The position numbers were made by a program, and so were the translations under genes. Shown here piece after piece: positions 23,485-26,467 of a stretch of 26,467 bases of DNA. Every line of letters begins with the position of its first letter. Position 1 is the stretch's first letter. The stretch comes from CBDUMN01 sp965368335 (lineage in GTDB: Bacteria > Pseudomonadota > Alphaproteobacteria > Rhodospirillales > JAPHRK01): assembly GCA_965368335.1 (NCBI GenBank), contig CBDUMN010000046.1:1-26467 (forward strand), given 5' to 3'. A model generated the notes under the pieces. That model saw nothing but the letters and a program-made list of their open reading frames with translations, ran no database searches and was not told the DNA's origin.

Positions 23485-25782
23485 CTACTTCTTGACCGTT
23501 TTCGAGCCGTGCTCTTCCAGGTAGGTCTTGGCGCGCAGACCGATGTCGGCGGCTTTAACCTGATACTGGAACCACTGCTGAGCCCAAAGAGTTGCGTTTT
23601 GCCAATCTTCCTTAGCAGCCGAATCTTCGGATTTCTTCTTGTACTCAGCAGCAAAACCGAGCTGCTCGGTGGCGTCCTCAACCAGGGCGACCACAGGCGG
23701 GAAGTCCTGGAAGTTCTGGCTGGTGATGAAAGCGACAACGCTGTCGATCACGCCTTGAGTAGCCACGTTGTTGGCAACCTGCTTGTCATAGTCGGCCTTG
23801 GAGTACTTGGAGCCCACGGAGTCGTGGCTCGTGTCACCTTTGTAGCCCTTAGGCTTGACCAACAGATAACCCTGCATTTCAAGGTGCAGCGCAGAGCAGA
23901 ACTCGGTGCAGTAGTACGGGAACACACCGGCGTTCTTGGCGACGATCTTGGAGGTCGCGGTTTTGCCCGGCTCAACCGAGAGGTTGGAGTTGTGCATATC
24001 GACGGAGAAACCATGGGTCTGGTCCTGAGCACGCTCTAGGTTGGTCATGTGGAAGTAGACCGTATCACCTTCTTCGACTTCAACAATCTCAGGGGTGATG
24101 TGGGAGCGGATCAGAGTACCGTACACATGCACGTTGGTGCCTTCACGAACCACTTTCTCACGTCCCGGACGGGTGCGATATTCATGCTTCGTATCGGTGC
24201 GGCTGTTCCAACCAATCTTATAACCATTGACCGGCTTAAGGGTCTTCGCAGAGATAGCGACAGCGTAGTGCGGCTCGCCAAGCGGCAGCGGCATATCGTA
24301 AAGCAGCTGCATTTTGTCACCGGAAATATCGATCAACTGGTGGTTCTGCGGGTGTAGAGGACCAACCGGGTTGAAGCGGTCGATCGCCAGCTTGTTCATG
24401 GAGACGAGGTACTTACCCTTCGGCTTGACCGAGTCGCCTTCCATGGTCATCAGGTGACCGATGTTGTAGTGGATGTTGATCTTGTCGAGGACTTTACCTT
24501 CACAGTAGTTCCACTTGGTGACCTGACTATCCACGTAGATCGAGGTGTAGACGGTGCAGGGCTTGGAATCGTACTGGGTGTGAAGCGGACCGAGGCCGAC
24601 CTGAACCTGGGTGTGAAGAGACTTCTTCAGGTCGAGAATGGGAATGCCATACTCATCCTTACCGGCGAAGTCTTTGTTTTCCACCAGATTCATGATTTTT
24701 TCGAAGCTGTACACAGAAGCGTGGGTGTCGAGCTTACCGGAAACGATCATGAACTTGCCGTCAGGCGAAACATCCATGCCGTGCGGAGACTTGGGCTCCG
24801 GCACCAGGAACATGGCGTTGTTGGCGATCATTGTGTCCATCATCAGAACATCATGACCGTTGATCTTCTTGGCCTTGCCGGCTTTTACCAGTTCTTCGGC
24901 TTTCTTCCAGTTAATCATGTGGAAGAAGTCGGTATCGTTCTGAGAACAACCAGCTTCAAACGGCGGGCGGCCCTTTTCGATGCCACCGACATAACGTTCA
25001 GAGCAGAAGGTATTGGTAAAGGACCAACCGTAGGAAGCCTTTTTCCCGAAGTCGGAAAGGTCCTGGCTGTACGGCGGCAGTTCGACGGAGAAAGAAGCGG
25101 ACTCGTCAATGCGGCCTTTCTTGCGATCAAACTTCCAGTAGGTCACAGCGCCGCGGTATTTGTCGTTAAACTGAGACAGCGGCACATATTCGTTGGTCAA
25201 CGGCGCAGCATATTGAGCCGCTTCGATCACGTATTCGGTGTTCGGCGTCACAAAAGCGCCGCCGTGGTTCGATTTCATGATCGGGTTTTTGACGATCTGC
25301 TTGGTCTCGAAGTCGTGCAGATCGATAACGGCAATGCGCGGGTTCGACTTGTCGTTGGTAAACAAGAACTTACCGTCATATTCACCGTCGGTTTCGGAGA
25401 TCGCCGGGTGGTGAACATCACCCCAGTTGATTTCCGTGTCGTTCATATCGCCGGAACGCAGAACCGCTTTGGATTCTTCGTCGAAGCCATATCCCTGCCA
25501 CGGCTCCGGAGTAAACACCGCAATGTACTTGAGGATCCGCATGGACGGAATGCCATAAACGATAATATGGCCGGCCTGGCCACCGGAAGCGAAAGCGATG
25601 AACTCATCACGGCCGCCGGTCGGCGTATAGGTTTTCGCTGCAGCGAGAACGTCTTTTTCGGTCAGGCCGCGAACTTTCATCACGTCCTGAAGGGTGTCAG
25701 CAGCATTGGCGCTAGCGGCAATGCCGACACTGATCCCCATTGCGGCCAACGCAGTGACCGCCTTTTTGGTAAACACCTTCAT
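23485..25782 (-). CDS. nosZ: Nitrous oxide reductase, clade II (Sec-exported)
   Basis: Periplasmic copper enzyme reducing N2O to N2, 765 aa. The signal peptide (MKVFTKKAVTALAAMGISVG...ANA) has KK and no twin arginine, so Sec export, a clade II hallmark. The beta-propeller holds candidate CuZ histidines in DVHHP (124-125), SNHGG (173), SPHGMD (334), PLHTQ (401), IGHLMTMEGD (443), QNHQ (481) and EPHYA (505). The C-terminal cupredoxin has CuA ligands H590, C625, C629, H633 and M636 (CTEFCSALHLEM, again the clade II form). Residues ~646-765 form a helical, charged extension with no CxxCH. The ATG at 25782 is preferred over one four codons upstream because the signal peptide begins there, although the Shine-Dalgarno signal (GGGTAGGGA) is poor. 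It is first in the operon, behind an FNR/FixK-type promoter. Confidence 0.96.
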   Translation of the reverse strand: MKVFTKKAVTALAAMGISVGIAASANAADTLQDVMKVRGLTEKDVLAAAKTYTPTGGRDEFIAFASGGQAGHIIVYGIPSMRILKYIAVFTPEPWQGYGFDEESKAVLRSGDMNDTEINWGDVHHPAISETDGEYDGKFLFTNDKSNPRIAVIDLHDFETKQIVKNPIMKSNHGGAFVTPNTEYVIEAAQYAAPLTNEYVPLSQFNDKYRGAVTYWKFDRKKGRIDESASFSVELPPYSQDLSDFGKKASYGWSFTNTFCSERYVGGIEKGRPPFEAGCSQNDTDFFHMINWKKAEELVKAGKAKKINGHDVLMMDTMIANNAMFLVPEPKSPHGMDVSPDGKFMIVSGKLDTHASVYSFEKIMNLVENKDFAGKDEYGIPILDLKKSLHTQVQVGLGPLHTQYDSKPCTVYTSIYVDSQVTKWNYCEGKVLDKINIHYNIGHLMTMEGDSVKPKGKYLVSMNKLAIDRFNPVGPLHPQNHQLIDISGDKMQLLYDMPLPLGEPHYAVAISAKTLKPVNGYKIGWNSRTDTKHEYRTRPGREKVVREGTNVHVYGTLIRSHITPEIVEVEEGDTVYFHMTNLERAQDQTHGFSVDMHNSNLSVEPGKTATSKIVAKNAGVFPYYCTEFCSALHLEMQGYLLVKPKGYKGDTSHDSVGSKYSKADYDKQVANNVATQGVIDSVVAFITSQNFQDFPPVVALVEDATEQLGFAAEYKKKSEDSAAKEDWQNATLWAQQWFQYQVKAADIGLRAKTYLEEHGSKTVKK

Positions 25783-25841
25783 GTCCCTACCCATTGGCTA
25801 TTAAAGAAAAAATGCGCATCTTTGGGTTTTAGAAGCCCAGA

Positions 25842-25847
25842 ACATTA
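25842..25847 (-). promoter_or_regulatory. Candidate -10 element of the nosZ promoter
   Basis: TAATGT on the minus strand, placed so that the predicted start (about 25835) puts the FNR-type dyad at -41.5, the class II activation position. No good -35 hexamer is needed or seen. It would give a ~53-nt leader. Confidence 0.5.
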
Positions 25848-25869
25848 GGCAGACAGGGCGGAACAAAAC

Positions 25870-25883
25870 TTGACTTAAGTCAA
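25870..25883. promoter_or_regulatory. FNR/FixK/NnrR-type binding site upstream of nosZ
   Basis: TTGACTTAAGTCAA is a perfect 14-bp palindrome matching TTGA-N6-TCAA. Regulators of this family (FNR, FixK, DNR/NnrR) control denitrification genes in response to low oxygen or NO. The half-sites TTGAC/GTCAA are identical to those between hydB and menF. Confidence 0.75.
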
Positions 25884-25890
25884 AACGGCC

Positions 25891-25904
25891 GTGTGAAATC
25901 ACAC
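25891..25904. promoter_or_regulatory. Second dyad upstream of nosZ
   Basis: GTGTGA-AA-TCACAC is a 6-bp inverted repeat with a 2-nt centre, 7 nt promoter-distal to the FNR-type site (at about -62 of the predicted start). The arms resemble CRP half-sites but the spacing is far too short for CRP, so another regulator may bind. Confidence 0.4.
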
Positions 25905-25991
25905 AACCCGGTGGATAAATCACGATTTCTAGGTGTTTTTTCTCCACCCCGGCCAACGAGACAATATTTTCGAAGCTTTCCGGAGCAACCC

Positions 25992-26369
25992 TCAGGACAA
26001 AATCAAAAGACAGAAATCAACAACAAGGAATATCGCCCCAATAACCAGCAGGAGTCGATAGCCCAATAGGGATGGCCCATATCGCCGCCAAGCACGCCGT
26101 CCCTTTTTTTGATCGTTCGGCGCAATGATTTCCTGACCGCCTGCGCTTTCCAGCAGCTTCTTTTCATCGGTCCGGAAATCCCCTTCGGTAAACTTAAACC
26201 CTCTATTAAGGGCGGAATATTCGGAAAAGAACGGCCAGGAAACAACCGCGGCAAAAACGATCAACGCTCCGCCCGCCCAATAAGGGGAATGACCAAGCGA
26301 AAAAGCGTAGCCACCATAAGCAGCCACGACCAACAGTCCCAAGCCTCCCCATAAAATCTGCGTACCCAT
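25992..26369 (-). CDS. Small integral membrane protein, function unknown
   Basis: A 125-residue protein I do not recognise. It has three hydrophobic segments: ILWGGLGLLVVAAYGGYAF (~5-23), YWAGGALIVFAAVVSWPFF (~30-48) and LLLVIGAIFLVVDFCLLIL near the C-terminus. The hydrophilic middle (~55-100) contains FKFTEGDFRTDEKKLLESAG and a basic run KKGRRAWRRYG, so the loop between segments 2 and 3 is probably cytoplasmic. There is no clear Shine-Dalgarno before the ATG. It lies 209 nt upstream of nosZ on the same strand, with the nosZ promoter region between, so it is probably a separate transcription unit. Confidence 0.7.
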   Translation of the reverse strand: MGTQILWGGLGLLVVAAYGGYAFSLGHSPYWAGGALIVFAAVVSWPFFSEYSALNRGFKFTEGDFRTDEKKLLESAGGQEIIAPNDQKKGRRAWRRYGPSLLGYRLLLVIGAIFLVVDFCLLILS

Positions 26370-26433
26370 AAGTGAAAGATTAGGCCAAGTCAGAGCAAAC
26401 GAAAAGGGGCGGCAAACCAGCCTGTGTAAAAAG

Positions 26434-26466
26434 AAGGAGTTCCGATTTTGGAGCTCCTTTTTCTTT
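26434..26466. terminator. Bidirectional terminator-like hairpin at the right edge
   Basis: AAGGAGTTCC (26434-26443), loop GATTTT, GGAGCTCCTT (26450-26459), then TTTCTTT on the + side; on the minus side the stem is followed by CTTTTT. Both directions have a T-rich tail, so it can end a gene entering from the right on the minus strand. Confidence 0.7.
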
Positions 26467-26467
26467 G

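Noticed and set aside
24454..25848. 464-codon open frame opposite nosZ
   Set aside because: It lies wholly antisense to nosZ, whose motifs are unmistakable. Its sequence has no recognisable domain and reflects codon bias of nosZ. The same reasoning removes 4260-5414, 5392-6681, 10879-11757 and 19083-19748.
25891..25904. CRP (cAMP receptor) binding site
   Set aside because: The arms TGTGA/TCACA match CRP half-sites but the spacer is 2 nt instead of 6, so I list it only as an unassigned dyad.
1..26467. CRISPR arrays, tRNA/rRNA genes, insertion sequences or prophage
   Set aside because: I found no regularly spaced direct repeats, no cloverleaf or rRNA-like stretches, and no transposase, integrase or phage protein in any frame.

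Overview
The window looks like chromosomal DNA of a GC-rich proteobacterium capable of anaerobic respiration. An alphaproteobacterium of the Rhodospirillales or magnetotactic type is my best guess, with low confidence because it rests on gene content and protein style. There are no tRNA, rRNA, CRISPR, phage or transposase genes. Coding density is high, and the only two gene-free stretches of about 270 and 360 bases are both rich in inverted repeats.

Layout. (1) 1-1372 (+): 3' part of a diguanylate cyclase with a degenerate receiver-like region, PAS, GGDEF and a C-terminal membrane segment. (2) 6609-1369 (-): a group 3b cytosolic NAD(P)-linked [NiFe] hydrogenase operon, hydB - cyclic-nucleotide-binding-domain protein - hydG - structured 270-nt spacer - hydD - hydA - maturation protease. 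(3) 6610-6725: a divergent promoter region with an FNR/FixK-type dyad. (4) 6726-12557 (+): a tightly overlapping menaquinone operon menF-menD-menB-menA-menC, ending at a strong terminator. (5) 12558-12907: a spacer with four separate dyads. (6) 25782-12917 (-): a nitrous oxide reductase operon of the clade II ('atypical') type: nosZ, two diheme cytochromes c, nosB-like membrane protein, nosD, nosG, nosH, nosF, nosL, nosY. It continues without a gap into ubiE/menG and menE. (7) 25992-26369 (-): a small membrane protein of unknown function, then a terminator-like hairpin at the right edge.

How the genes fit together. NosG and NosH resemble the NapG/NapH quinol dehydrogenase, which draws electrons from menaquinol. 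The two periplasmic cytochromes could pass them to NosZ, which reduces N2O to N2. The last two genes of this operon, ubiE/menG and menE, are menaquinone biosynthesis steps that the opposing men operon lacks, so menaquinone synthesis is divided between the N2O operon and its convergent neighbour. FNR/FixK-type sites (TTGA-N6-TCAA) lie upstream of nosZ and between hydB and menF, suggesting that anaerobic regulation ties the three modules together. MenH and the MenI-type thioesterase are not in the window.

Most notable points: menE is split by one in-frame amber codon although both halves are well conserved; a nested imperfect palindrome and a second long hairpin, which pairs better in the sense transcript, sit inside the hydrogenase operon; men genes are fused to the nos operon; NosZ has a haem-free C-terminal extension of about 120 residues; and the NosB-like protein has a large charged soluble insert.
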